Positions 34,414 through 43,631 of a stretch of DNA of 64,000 nucleotides are shown here, piece after piece. Source of the DNA: Syntrophopropionicum propionicicum_A (lineage in GTDB: Bacteria; Bacillota; Desulfotomaculia; Desulfotomaculales; Pelotomaculaceae). Positions within the stretch are counted from its first letter, which is position 1, and each line of letters starts with the position of its first letter. The stretch is from NCBI RefSeq assembly GCF_048984525.1, contig NZ_JBMGJC010000003.1:209111-273110 (forward strand), in the 5' to 3' direction. The notes under the pieces are model-generated. The model saw only the letters and a program-made list of their open reading frames with translations. It was not told the DNA's origin and ran no database searches. The translations under genes and the position numbers were made by a program.

Positions 34414-36759
34414 ATGCCCACGTGTTCATTATGCGGCACAGATAACCAGGACGATAACAAGTATTGCTCCAACTGCGGGACCAACCTTGCTGATCCCACC
34501 GGCCAGCTGGCATCGCAAACTGTCCTTGAAGGCCGCTATATCATAGTGGAGGTCCTGGGGCGCGGCGGCATGGGCGCTGTTTACAAGGCTCTGGACCAGC
34601 GGCTTAATAATATGCCTGTCGCTATAAAGGAGATGAGCACAGGAGCAGTCGGCAAGAGAAATCTCCAGGCCTCGATTGATTCGTTTAAAAAAGAGGCCAC
34701 TATGCTTATCAATCTCAAGCATCCCGCCCTGCCGCACATCACAGATTTCTTCTCGCTGGGGGAAGATCGATTTTACCTGGTTATGGACTATATTGAAGGC
34801 CAGACCTTAAAAGAAATCGCTGTCCGGCGCGGCCCCATACCTGAGATTGAGGTGCTGGACTGGCTGGAACAGCTTGGCGATATCCTGGACTACCTGCACA
34901 ATCAAAAGCCCCCGGTTATTTTCAGGGACCTGAAGCCGTCCAATATCATGCTGACACCGGACGGGACCATAAAACTAATCGATTTTGGCATTGCCCGCCA
35001 CTTCAGGCCCGACTCCACTTCAGACACCGCCCCTTACGGTTCACCCGGCTACGCCCCGCCCGAGCAGCACGGCAAAACGCAGACTGACGCCCGGTCTGAT
35101 ATATATGCCCTGGGAGCCACCCTGCACCACTTGCTGACGGGGATAGACCCTTCAAAAAAGCCTTTTTTCTTTGAAGTGCCGGGTAAAGTGGTAAAAGTAT
35201 CCCCGGAGATTGAATCGGCGATCATGAAATCACTTCAATTAAAACTGGAAAACAGGCCGTCAAGCATTAAAGATATGCTTGCTATGATACCCGGTACAGC
35301 GGTGCCTGATCAAAAACGAGGCAAAAAAGCGCCCGCTAGCGCGCAAGATCTTGTGCCGGCCGGCGCTGGAATTCAATACGACGACAGGACAGGCACGCTT
35401 TACCTGGCAGGGGATATACAGCCAACATTGAGCCAAACCATGCAGGAGACTCAGGAACTGGGCCAATGGCCGGGGCAAGCCGGGGCAAGCGCTCCCACCA
35501 TGCCTTCGCTGGCTGCGGGCGGCAGCACTCTCCCAATGTCCGGCGGGGCTGAGGCGCCTGCAGTAAAATCAGAGAAAAAAAGCAATAAAGCTGCCCTTAT
35601 ATCTGCGTGCCTGATCGGGCTGGCTATCATCGCCCTTGCCGTTAATTTTGCTTTTGAGAAACACGCGGCGGCTAACGCAAAGTTATACCAGGAGAAAGTA
35701 GCCGATGCTATTAAATTCAGCGGCAGCGGCAAGTATGACGAAGCCGAAAAATCGCTCAACGAAGCTTTAAAATACCAGAATAATAAGCTGGAAGTATACC
35801 AAAACCTCGGCAGGCTTTATTTAAAAAAAGGCGACCCCCAAAAAGCGATTGAGCTGCTGACCGGGCAGATTGAGAAAGGCGTAATAAAGAACGATAACGC
35901 TGCTTTGTATATCCTTGGCTCAGCCTATTTTGATTTAAAAGACTACGAAAAAGCGGCCTCGTATTTCCAGGAAGTAATCCAGGCTAGCCCCGCCTCAGCG
36001 GGGGATATCTATGAGACGTCAATGCGCGACCTGGCTGTCTGCAACGGCAGGCTCGGCAAGTACGGCGAAGCAGAATCATTGCTAAAAACTATTGAAAAAT
36101 CAAAAGGCTCTGCTGACCCAACAGTCAGCTATATACTGGCGGACCTGAACTATGCCAGAAAAAATTACGCCGAATCCGCCAGGTACTACGAGCAGGCCCT
36201 AACAGGCGATCCTGCCAATATAAGGTACAAATTAAGCTCAGCCAGGCTGTACAGTTACCTGAGCGCTTCCGCTTCATCAGCGCCTGAAAAGGAGGACGAC
36301 CTGAAAAGAGCGGTAGCAATACTGAAAGAAGGAGAAGATATTGACCCTTATAATATCCAGCTGCTGACCGATTTCGGCAAATACAACTTTGATCTGGGGG
36401 AACTGTACAGGTCAACCGGCAGCAGCGCCAGTACCGGGTATTATCAACAGGCCTTAGTTATTTTCAATAAGCTTAAGGACCTGGGTATAAAAACGGCAAA
36501 CACTTATTTAAACATTGCCATAGTTCAGGATAAGTTAGGCGGCTACGCAGAGGCGGAAAACGCCTTCCAGCAGGCTCTGAATATTGACGAAGGGGATTCA
36601 CACACCAATTTCGTTTACGGTTTGTATAACCTTAACCGCAGGGATTATGTAAAGGCCGGTAAATATCTTCAGCGGACGGTAGATTTAAATAAGAACCCGG
36701 AAGAAGTTACTTATGCCAGTGGAAAAATCAGAGAGCTTAAGGAAAAGGGTTGGATTTAA
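34414..36759 (+). CDS. Zinc-ribbon Hanks-type Ser/Thr kinase with extracellular TPR domain
   Basis: 781 residues; ATG at 34414 after GGGGGAGAG. A zinc ribbon (CSLCGTDNQDDNKYCSNCG, residues 4-22) precedes the kinase domain (about 37-290): LGRGGMGAVYKA (P-loop), VAIKEM (Lys), FRDLKPSNIM (catalytic loop; Phe replaces His of HRD), IDFGIARH (DFG) and GSPGYAPPEQH with the SDIYALGATL segment. A Pro/Ala linker and one membrane helix (about 396-416, ALISACLIGLAIIALAV) lead to some 360 residues of TPRs outside the cell. The bacterial PASTA repeats usual in such kinases are replaced by TPRs, suggesting protein-protein input, perhaps from the TPR lipoproteins. Confidence 0.93.
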   Translation: MPTCSLCGTDNQDDNKYCSNCGTNLADPTGQLASQTVLEGRYIIVEVLGRGGMGAVYKALDQRLNNMPVAIKEMSTGAVGKRNLQASIDSFKKEATMLINLKHPALPHITDFFSLGEDRFYLVMDYIEGQTLKEIAVRRGPIPEIEVLDWLEQLGDILDYLHNQKPPVIFRDLKPSNIMLTPDGTIKLIDFGIARHFRPDSTSDTAPYGSPGYAPPEQHGKTQTDARSDIYALGATLHHLLTGIDPSKKPFFFEVPGKVVKVSPEIESAIMKSLQLKLENRPSSIKDMLAMIPGTAVPDQKRGKKAPASAQDLVPAGAGIQYDDRTGTLYLAGDIQPTLSQTMQETQELGQWPGQAGASAPTMPSLAAGGSTLPMSGGAEAPAVKSEKKSNKAALISACLIGLAIIALAVNFAFEKHAAANAKLYQEKVADAIKFSGSGKYDEAEKSLNEALKYQNNKLEVYQNLGRLYLKKGDPQKAIELLTGQIEKGVIKNDNAALYILGSAYFDLKDYEKAASYFQEVIQASPASAGDIYETSMRDLAVCNGRLGKYGEAESLLKTIEKSKGSADPTVSYILADLNYARKNYAESARYYEQALTGDPANIRYKLSSARLYSYLSASASSAPEKEDDLKRAVAILKEGEDIDPYNIQLLTDFGKYNFDLGELYRSTGSSASTGYYQQALVIFNKLKDLGIKTANTYLNIAIVQDKLGGYAEAENAFQQALNIDEGDSHTNFVYGLYNLNRRDYVKAGKYLQRTVDLNKNPEEVTYASGKIRELKEKGWI

Positions 36760-36879
36760 CGTTGATGGAACGAATTAATTTCAGATGCTGTTACCAGTTT
36801 TTATAGCACGGGAAGAAAGTGGGCATAAAGCAGACAAGAATTATCCCGGCAATAAAAATAACTTGTAAGGGGTGATGCT

Positions 36880-36930
36880 TTGGCAGACAGTGGTGTTTTT
36901 CAAGAGCTGTATAAAAAGGAGGCTTTTTAG
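36880..36930 (+). CDS. Possible 16-residue leader peptide
   Basis: AAGGGGTGATG precedes a TTG that opens a 16-codon frame (MADSGVFQELYKKEAF). Its stop TAG lies one base before the ATG of the next gene, and the AAAAAGGAGG site of that gene is inside it. Translation would be coupled. Evidence is the ribosome site and the tight junction only. Confidence 0.35.
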   Translation: MADSGVFQELYKKEAF

Positions 36931-36931
36931 A

Positions 36932-37699
36932 ATGACTTTTGATAAGATTTTAGCTCTACCGTTCAGAGATGGAGGGATAGTAAAACTCCTTATAGGTGGA
37001 ATCATTCAGATTATTCCTATCGTCAACTTTTTCTCAATTGGTTATTTTGTTGATTGTTATGAAAGAGGAGCAAAAAACCAACAGTCGATGCCCGAGTGGT
37101 CTGACTGGGGCAGGAAATTTGTGGACGGCTTAATTATTTTAGTTATTAATATTGTTTACCTCCTGATACCGATGCTGATACTGGGTTCCATGGGTGTGTT
37201 TAAGGCTGTCACCAATCCAAGATACCACCTTGGTTCAGGAACAATATTTCTCGGGGTATTATTATTTATCATATTTACGATCGCGGTGCCAATGGCAATT
37301 TCCAACTACGCTGTAAAGAGGAGCTTTTTTGCAGCGTTTGATTTGCTCTATATTTTTAAACTAATTGGACTCTCACTGGGCAGTTATATAGGAGCGTATT
37401 TCTTATTGTTCTTTGCCGGAATGTTAACCGGTTTTGTTCTGATGGTCCCGATAATCGGCTGGTTGTTTGCAATCTTTGCCGGTTTTTATTTGGGATGTGT
37501 CGCCAGCTTCCTATTCGGTTCAGTGTATGGAAAGGCAAGTCGAAAAGCGGGAGGCAGCAGTTACAAGCCGTTTGCTGAGAGTGCCCGGACAGCTAATGAA
37601 ACTGCAGCAGCGTCAGTAACATCTTTTTGTGGTAATTGTGGATGCACTGTTTCTCCAGACGCTAAATTTTGTGGTAATTGCGGCTCTAAAATAGGCTAA
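36932..37699 (+). CDS. DUF4013-like membrane protein with C-terminal zinc ribbon
   Basis: 255 residues; ATG at 36932 after AAAGGAGG. The DUF4013 pattern is clear: LPFRDGGIVKLLIGGIIQII, IGYFVDCYERGAK, MPEWSDWGRKFVDGL, then four or so membrane helices. The tail carries a double-Cys zinc ribbon (FCGNCGCTVSPDAKFCGNCG, about 232-251). The same type of zinc ribbon occurs in the kinase upstream and the FHA protein downstream, which suggests these domains act as shared interaction modules. Function unknown. Confidence 0.85.
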   Translation: MTFDKILALPFRDGGIVKLLIGGIIQIIPIVNFFSIGYFVDCYERGAKNQQSMPEWSDWGRKFVDGLIILVINIVYLLIPMLILGSMGVFKAVTNPRYHLGSGTIFLGVLLFIIFTIAVPMAISNYAVKRSFFAAFDLLYIFKLIGLSLGSYIGAYFLLFFAGMLTGFVLMVPIIGWLFAIFAGFYLGCVASFLFGSVYGKASRKAGGSSYKPFAESARTANETAAASVTSFCGNCGCTVSPDAKFCGNCGSKIG

Positions 37700-37842
37700 A
37701 CCGTGACGGGGTAATGGAAAATTGGATAAGGTTTATCAGAGCTTTATCATTGAGCTGTCATCCCGGGCACATTACGTGATTTTATACTTTTGCTTATTAT
37801 TATCACAAGAAGAAGTCCTTAGATTTTCGAGGGGGGTAAAAA

Positions 37843-37908
37843 ATGCTGCCAAGGACGATCTGTTTTCCTTACCTGAATAAAGGAGGGGGGGTAAAAGCAA
37901 ATGGATAA
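37843..37908 (+). CDS. Possible 21-residue leader peptide overlapping the FHA gene
   Basis: ATG at 37843 follows GAGGGGGG and encodes 21 residues (MLPRTICFPYL and on) with the stop at 37906-37908, eight bases inside the next gene. The ribosome site of the FHA gene lies within this frame. It resembles the arrangement at 36880-36932, so translational coupling may be used repeatedly in this island. Confidence 0.35.
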   Translation: MLPRTICFPYLNKGGGVKANG

Positions 37909-38917
37909 GAAAAAAATATCCCCGGCCATATTTGCCCTCGCCGCGCTGTTCTTCCTGCTCCCGTTTGTTACTGTTTCCTGTTCCGGGCATGAAGTTGCGA
38001 CTTTAAGCGGCACAGATCTCCTGACGGGTGTAAAAATGCCGACAGGGGGGACCACAGACCCTTACCTGCCGGCAATTATACTGGTGATTCCGGCAATCTG
38101 CGGTATCGTTTTCGGCCTGGTCTTTTTGAAAAACAAAAAGTTATCTTTGATATCTGCTGTGACAGGCGCGGTGGGTTTACTGGCCACATTTATAATAAAG
38201 TTCTTAATTGACCATGAAGCGTCATCCGAGGGTTTGGGCACGAGCTACCAGGCTGGATTTTATCTGATGCTGCTTTCTTACGCGGCGGCTGCCGGGTTTA
38301 ACGGGTACATATTCGCCAGGGAAGACAGCAGGGCAGGACAGGGCACGACGCCGGAACGGGCGGCTCCATCAAAAGGTCCCAGTCCTCCCGCGGGTCCCGC
38401 ACCGGCTCCAACTGCTCCTCCCGCGCCACAGGTTAATGACGGGGGCGGCAGGTTGTGCGTCAGCTGCCTTGCTGTTAATAAACCAGGCAGCAAATACTGT
38501 GAAAAATGTGGGAACCCTCTGGTTGAGGCCCCCAAAGAAAACGATGCGGCTCAAAAAAGGGAAAACCCTTTATTCATCGATTTATCCCCCGCCAAGAGGG
38601 ATGATGAAACGTGCTTATTGTGCCCGCTAATGAAAATCCTGAGCGGCGGCCAAGAGGAAATAATCCCCATAAACAAACCTGAATTCTTAATAGGCAGGGA
38701 TAAAGACGCGGTGGATTATTGGGTAAAAGACAACAAATATGTGGGAAGAGTACATGCAAAAATAACCTTTGACCAGGGTATCTACTCCATTACTGACCTA
38801 AATTCTAAAAACGGAACTTTGTTAAACGGTGAACGGCTTGCAAGCAACAAACCTTATAAGTTGACCGCAGGGGATAAAGCGTCTCTGGCAAACTTTGAGT
38901 TTATCTTTATTGCTTAA
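37901..38917 (+). CDS. Membrane protein with zinc ribbon and FHA domain
   Basis: 338 residues; AGGAGGGGGGG before the ATG. Four membrane segments (about 8-25, 55-72, 78-100, 112-128) are followed by a Pro/Ala linker, a zinc ribbon (CVSCLAVNKPGSKYCEKCG, about 185-203) and a C-terminal FHA domain: FLIGRDKDAVDYWV, GRVHAKITFDQG, TDLNSKNGTLLNG. The FHA domain faces the cytoplasm and should bind phosphothreonine made by the kinase at 34414. Likely a membrane docking partner; mechanism not evident. Confidence 0.9.
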   Translation: MDKKKISPAIFALAALFFLLPFVTVSCSGHEVATLSGTDLLTGVKMPTGGTTDPYLPAIILVIPAICGIVFGLVFLKNKKLSLISAVTGAVGLLATFIIKFLIDHEASSEGLGTSYQAGFYLMLLSYAAAAGFNGYIFAREDSRAGQGTTPERAAPSKGPSPPAGPAPAPTAPPAPQVNDGGGRLCVSCLAVNKPGSKYCEKCGNPLVEAPKENDAAQKRENPLFIDLSPAKRDDETCLLCPLMKILSGGQEEIIPINKPEFLIGRDKDAVDYWVKDNKYVGRVHAKITFDQGIYSITDLNSKNGTLLNGERLASNKPYKLTAGDKASLANFEFIFIA

Positions 38918-38948
38918 GCAGGAATAAGAGAGAATATATGCCATAAAG

Positions 38949-39477
38949 GTGGAAAAAGAAATGGCCTGCCTGGTAGTCACCCTTGGCCCGGACCAGGGGC
39001 AAAAAGCCGGTCTGGAGACCGGGACCATATACATAGGAAGGGACGCCTCATCCTGCAGCCTCGTCCTGTCCGACCCTAAAGTATCACGGGTCCATGCCGT
39101 AGTGAGGCTCCTGCCTGGCGGCACTGCCGTGGTGGAGGACGGTTTCGGCGGTAGCTACCAATATGGACAAGGCATTGAGCGCGGTCCAGCTGTTATTGAT
39201 TCCTCAGATTATACTGTCCGGCGCCATAATACCCATGAACGAGGTTAAGCCCGAATTATTTCAAAAAGTTTTTTACCTGGCTGTCAGCAAATGGGGTTAT
39301 GAACTGGTTGGCGGCGGCATTTGCAGGATAAACGAGAAGGGGGCTGCTTTGAAGCCCCTGCCGGAGTTATCCGGCAGTTTTACCGGCCACTGGTGGGCAC
39401 TGTTCGGGTTTGTGGTCCTGCTGTATATCATAACCACCTTCGCTTTGCTTAAAAAGGACAGCCAGCAGGTAAGATGA
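38949..39477 (+). pseudogene. Internally deleted FHA-ABC transporter gene
   Basis: The 5' part encodes an FHA domain start (IYIGRDASSCSLVLSDPKVS, RVHAVVRLL, TAVVED). At about 39138-39142 the reading frame changes: a second frame then reads VSAVATNMDKALSAVQLLLI, IILSGAIIPM and a final membrane helix ending KKDSQQVR, the C-terminus of an ABC-2 permease. Full-length relatives are FHA-ABC ATPase-permease fusions (ABCG-like). The remaining FHA core, the whole ATPase domain and most membrane helices are missing, so a deletion with frameshift is inferred. A 99-residue truncated FHA protein could still be made. Confidence 0.75.
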
Positions 39478-39604
39478 TAATATGTCCCCGATTCTGCCGA
39501 ACTAAATCATATTTATCCAATAGCAGCAAACCCGCTAATGAATAAATCGATGTCTTTTCAGCAAATTATATGTAATATTCGCAATCTGAAAGCGGGGAGC
39601 CGTA

Positions 39605-40627
39605 ATGGACCTTTTGCAATATGTTAACATCTTACCGAAAGACCGTAATAAACTTAATTGGGCCGAGGCAAACGGCTTATGGGCGATAGCCAGGAATAAA
39701 CTGATCGGGCTTTCCACCCTGGAGGTCTATATTGACCAGGCTCAGGATAAAGAACTTAAAATGCTCGTTGAGTTGGGCACCACGAAAAACGCGGTGCCTC
39801 ATATTAAGATGATCGTCAAGCTGCTGCATGAAGAAGGGCTGGATGTGCCAAGCATGCTCGGCAGGTCATCACTGGAGAACATCGGTAAAAACACCGGGGA
39901 GAAGAATTTCTTTAAAGACCATGAAATTGCCGTATCATTAAGAGAGGTTATCAGGTTATCCCTGTTCATTACATTTCGGGCTATAGAGAGCGCTGTCAGA
40001 AGTGATGTAATGGACCTTGCGTTTAAGGTATTCAGGGACGATTTCATCGGATTTAGGCAGCTGATAGATCTTCAAACGAGAAAGAACTGGCTGATGTCGT
40101 CCCCGGGTGTGGGGACGCAGAACATAAATGCCAGAGAAAGATTAAACTGGGGTGAGGCATGTGGCTTGTGGAGCATAGCCAGAGATAAACTCATCAAACT
40201 CAACCTGTATGAGATCTACTTGTCCCAGGTTGTTGATGCGGAACTAAAAAAAGCATTGGAGTCAGCGGCTAAGAAAACTGTTATTCCACATATAAAAAAA
40301 ATCAACCTTATGCTGCACGAAGAAGAATTTGAAATACCCAGTATGTTTGGCCGGACAAGTTTGGATTTAAACGTCAGAGACACCGGTGACTTGTATTTTC
40401 TAAAAGATTACGATATAGCCGTGAACATGAGGGAACATCTCAGGACGGTATTGTTTTTGGACTTTGAAGCGATAATGGATTCTGTGAGAAGTGATGCGAT
40501 GGACCTGCTGTGGGATATTTTCAGCGAAGATCTGCAGGGCTTAAGGGATATAATAGAAATACAAAAGAAAAAGAACTGGCTGCTTTCTCCGCCGGCTGTC
40601 GGCCCGGAGCATAAAGCACAGCGTTAA
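39605..40627 (+). CDS. DUF3231 protein with two tandem ferritin-like repeats
   Basis: 340 residues made of two copies of about 170: NWAEANGLWAIARNKLIGLS and NWGEACGLWSIARDKLIKLN open each copy, VPHIKMI.KLLHEE and IPHIKKINLMLHEE, then AVRSDVMDLA and SVRSDAMDLL close them. This is the DUF3231 family, common in spore-forming Firmicutes and without a proven function; an all-helical ferritin-like bundle is expected. GGGGAG lies before the ATG. Confidence 0.85.
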   Translation: MDLLQYVNILPKDRNKLNWAEANGLWAIARNKLIGLSTLEVYIDQAQDKELKMLVELGTTKNAVPHIKMIVKLLHEEGLDVPSMLGRSSLENIGKNTGEKNFFKDHEIAVSLREVIRLSLFITFRAIESAVRSDVMDLAFKVFRDDFIGFRQLIDLQTRKNWLMSSPGVGTQNINARERLNWGEACGLWSIARDKLIKLNLYEIYLSQVVDAELKKALESAAKKTVIPHIKKINLMLHEEEFEIPSMFGRTSLDLNVRDTGDLYFLKDYDIAVNMREHLRTVLFLDFEAIMDSVRSDAMDLLWDIFSEDLQGLRDIIEIQKKKNWLLSPPAVGPEHKAQR

Positions 40628-40753
40628 GCCCCATAAATGTCTGCAGGTGTATTCAGGCGCTCAGGGAAACCATGGGCGTCTATTTATCTGTCCCCGGCAA
40701 TCAGCTATAATATTTGGTAGTGCTGTGAAATATTTTATAAGGAAGTGATATCT

Positions 40754-40951
40754 TTGCAGGAATATAAAGTAATAGCGGCTATTACGGAATATCTGGATAT
40801 CGTAAAATACAGCGCTGGAGCTAACTTATACGGGTTGCTTTTTGCCGCCGGCTCAGCCAGGACTGCTCAGGTTATACAGTATGAAGCTAAAAACGATGAT
40901 GACGCTATTTTTAAAGGCGCTATGATGGCCAAAGAAAAAGGTTTCTTTTAG
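40754..40951 (+). CDS. Small protein of unknown function
   Basis: 65 residues from TTG at 40754, eight bases after AAGGAAG; a GTG at 40745 touches that site. The sequence (LQEYKVIAAITEYLDIVKYS...) is helical with an Ala/Gly-rich middle and acidic NDDDAIFKG. No family recognised. Confidence 0.5.
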   Translation: MQEYKVIAAITEYLDIVKYSAGANLYGLLFAAGSARTAQVIQYEAKNDDDAIFKGAMMAKEKGFF

Positions 40952-40986
40952 GTAAGAATTTTAATTCCAGGCGGGAAGGGTGGTGG

Positions 40987-41154
40987 TTATTCATCCCCCG
41001 GACCCTTTATGTCTGATCTGCCGCCCGCCTTGATTGTGCCGCCAAACCTCCTTCTCGCCAGGAAATAGTATAACAACAGGACTGCTGACACAGCCAGCAC
41101 AAAAAACAGCGCCGCTATGGAAAAACCGATATATTGGTCAAAAAAACCAGGCAA
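40987..41154 (-). CDS. Small single-pass membrane protein
   Basis: 55 residues starting at TTG, after a GCAGGAGGCGG site; a longer upstream frame lacks a site. One membrane helix (about 10-31, FSIAALFFVLAVSAVLLLYY) is followed by a basic RRRFGGTIKAGGR and acidic tail. Unknown function. Confidence 0.5.
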   Translation of the reverse strand: MPGFFDQYIGFSIAALFFVLAVSAVLLLYYFLARRRFGGTIKAGGRSDIKGPGDE

Positions 41155-41310
41155 AATAACCGCCTCCTGCAAACTGAAATTTGAATTAATTATTCCCCCA
41201 TGATGTTCCCAGTATACTGAACGGCTTTTAAACACAGCGCTTCTTGGGGAGGGTTTTTCTTTTTTTTGGAGAATCATCCTTTGTGTCGGCTAAAAGAGGA
41301 GGTAGTGAGC

Positions 41311-41637
41311 TTGTTTTCTAAACAAAGCAGCCATGGATATATTACAGTCCTTGACGGAATCCAGAGAAAAACTGTTGTCCACGGGGATAATACTTTAATG
41401 ACTGAATTCCTGCTGAAGAAAGGGAGATTCCTGCCTTTCCACAAACATCCGGAGGAGCAGACCGGCTATCTCGTATCAGGTAAAATAAAACTGAATATTG
41501 GCGGGGATGAATATGAGGCTGGACCCGGCGACAGCTGGGTTATTCCAGGCGGCACGGAGCACGGTGCCGATATCATTGAAGACTCTGTGGCTGTAGAGGT
41601 GTTTGCGCCCGTCAGAGAGGATTATATTAATAAATAA
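41311..41637 (+). CDS. Cupin-domain protein
   Basis: 108 residues; TTG at 41311 is eight bases after GAGGAGG, so the longer frame from 41266 is not used here. One cupin barrel with motif 1 HKHPEEQTGYLVSGKIKL and motif 2 GPGDSWVIPGGTEHGAD, holding the metal-binding His/Glu set. Small single-domain cupins may be enzymes or sugar/metal sensors; the substrate is not evident. The next gene starts 51 bases after it. Confidence 0.85.
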   Translation: MFSKQSSHGYITVLDGIQRKTVVHGDNTLMTEFLLKKGRFLPFHKHPEEQTGYLVSGKIKLNIGGDEYEAGPGDSWVIPGGTEHGADIIEDSVAVEVFAPVREDYINK

Positions 41638-41688
41638 GGAAAAAGTGGGGGTATAAATATAAAAAAGTCAGAGCACAGGAGCCCCTTT

Positions 41689-42345
41689 TTGCGCACTTCA
41701 CTGGACATACTGGGGGCCAACCTGACCTGGGGGATAATAGCCGGGTCGCTGCTCCTGGCATTATTCGCAAAGCTGGCCAGGGATTTAATCGGACAGGAAC
41801 TGGGTGAATTTGACGCGCTGGTCGGCGGTTTTATCCGCAGCCCTGCCTGCGACAGCTTGGACCACCTGGCTGTTTTTATAACAAATATGGGGTCTGCCAC
41901 TTTTGAAATTGGTTTATTCCTTATCACGGGCGGCTACCTGTTATATAATCTGAAACAGGTTTGGGAAACATCGATGCTGGCAGCCAGCCTGGCGGGGGGC
42001 TGGCTTTTGAACACCGTGCTAAAGGAAGCTTTTCACCGTACCCGCCCGGATATTCAGCACCTGGTTTCGGCGGGGGGTTACAGTTTCCCCAGCGGCCACG
42101 CCATGATTGCGACAGCTTTCTACGGGATGCTTGGCTATTTGATATGGATAAACCTGAGGCGGAGCAGCAAACCCTCCTGGTATGTGATGGTATTAACATT
42201 TGTTTTGGTTGTGGCTATCGGGATCAGCCGGGTATACCTTGGAGTCCACTTCCCCAGCGATGTTATCGCCGGGTTTGCGGCCGGCGGCGTGTGGTTGTTA
42301 GCCTGCGTCCTTGCCCTTGGAGCTGTCAGGCGCCGCAGGGATTGA
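41689..42345 (+). CDS. PAP2-family membrane phosphatase
   Basis: 218 residues, TTG start seven bases after AGGAG. Integral membrane enzyme of the phosphatidic acid phosphatase 2/undecaprenyl-diphosphatase type with all three motifs: KEAFHRTRPD, YSFPSGHAMIA and SRVYLGVHFPSDVIAG. It dephosphorylates lipid phosphates outside the membrane and may help recycle undecaprenyl pyrophosphate or remodel phospholipids. It probably shares a transcript with the cupin gene. Confidence 0.93.
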   Translation: MRTSLDILGANLTWGIIAGSLLLALFAKLARDLIGQELGEFDALVGGFIRSPACDSLDHLAVFITNMGSATFEIGLFLITGGYLLYNLKQVWETSMLAASLAGGWLLNTVLKEAFHRTRPDIQHLVSAGGYSFPSGHAMIATAFYGMLGYLIWINLRRSSKPSWYVMVLTFVLVVAIGISRVYLGVHFPSDVIAGFAAGGVWLLACVLALGAVRRRRD

Positions 42346-42395
42346 TAAAAAATGCAGACAAAGTATCTATGGTGTCTGAGGCCAGGTCTCTGGCC

Positions 42396-43475
42396 TTATT
42401 TTGTTTTTATCGCAGCCGGCTGGGCGCCGCGGCTCTCCCGCCAGCTGAAAATCCTTTCAGGAACAGGCAGCGGACTCAAGCATCCCATCAGCAGCAGGTT
42501 CGTCAGCCAAAAACGCTCGAATAAGATGCCCAGAACTGTTGGAACAGCCAGCCCGATCAGAACAAAATAGAAGGGCCCGAAGATAATATTATAATAATTA
42601 TGCAGAATGATATTTACAGGCAGGTGCAGATACATTATCGGCAGGGAATATTTGCCCAGTGTCACCAGGATGTCCGACGCTCTAGAAGAGGAGCATTTTT
42701 GGCTTACGGCAAACAGCGCCACTGATATGGTGACCGGCACAATCAGATCTAATATCAGGTTACTGCAGGTGCCGTATTTAACGTTTATGGAGTAACTGAA
42801 TAACTCCAGTACGCTTAAAAATGTCAGCACCGCGGTAAAGGTTATTGAAGCCGCAGACAATATATTATTTAAGCGCTTTATAACATCCCTGGCAAAAAAT
42901 CCAAAAGCATAATAGGTAAGTGTCAGCATGGCCACGTCTATATCCCATGGGACAATTATCTGCCTGGTTTCAGCAATTGCTGACTCATAGTGAGCCAACA
43001 GGTAGAAAGCCCCTATTATCATCAAACAAACGCCGCTGGACTTGAATGTCTTGTGGATGACAGCAAAAACAATCTGGGTTATGTAAAGGCATGTTATAAA
43101 CCAGAAAGTAACATAGAAACCGCCGATAAATCTCCCGCCGGGGTATAGATTAAAAGTGAAACTGTCGGCAATTTTCTTGTAGTCAAAGGCCCTGTTGCCC
43201 AGGTAAAATTCTACAACGACTATAATTGCCAGGAAGGATATATACGGTAAAAGAAGCTGGCAGGTGCGCCTGAGCGACCAGTTAAAAACCGAAAGCCAGT
43301 CTTTCAGAGGTTTGAATAAATAACCGCTGATGATAAAGAAAAGGGGCATGTGAAACCAGTACAGGTAATAAGCGGCTCCGCTTCCGGAGTGCCCCGCGGC
43401 TACTGCGATAATGCCCAGCCCTTTTGCTATGTCAACCCACTTCTGCCTGTCATTGAAGCCGGACGTAAATACCAC
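42396..43475 (-). CDS. Acyltransferase 3 family integral membrane protein
   Basis: 359 residues with about ten membrane helices. The N-terminal WVDIAKGLGIIAVAAGHSG and YWFHMPLFFIISGYLFKP are the acyltransferase 3 signature, including the catalytic His (GHSG). Such proteins O-acetylate cell-wall or exopolysaccharides at the membrane. The GTG start is the best available, although the GGAG upstream is very close. It converges with the PAP2 gene with a 50-base gap. Confidence 0.88.
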   Translation of the reverse strand: MVFTSGFNDRQKWVDIAKGLGIIAVAAGHSGSGAAYYLYWFHMPLFFIISGYLFKPLKDWLSVFNWSLRRTCQLLLPYISFLAIIVVVEFYLGNRAFDYKKIADSFTFNLYPGGRFIGGFYVTFWFITCLYITQIVFAVIHKTFKSSGVCLMIIGAFYLLAHYESAIAETRQIIVPWDIDVAMLTLTYYAFGFFARDVIKRLNNILSAASITFTAVLTFLSVLELFSYSINVKYGTCSNLILDLIVPVTISVALFAVSQKCSSSRASDILVTLGKYSLPIMYLHLPVNIILHNYYNIIFGPFYFVLIGLAVPTVLGILFERFWLTNLLLMGCLSPLPVPERIFSWRESRGAQPAAIKTK

Positions 43476-43631
43476 TCCAACTAGTTTTTTCTTGTTTATT
43501 CGACAAACAAAACCAGCACCCTTTTTTTGGAATTATCAAAAAAAGAGGATAGATTGTATTGTATATTTGAAAAGAGGGATATGTTAACATTTATCGAAAT
43601 ATATTTTGAGGTTTGGAGAGGAGTGTTTTTT

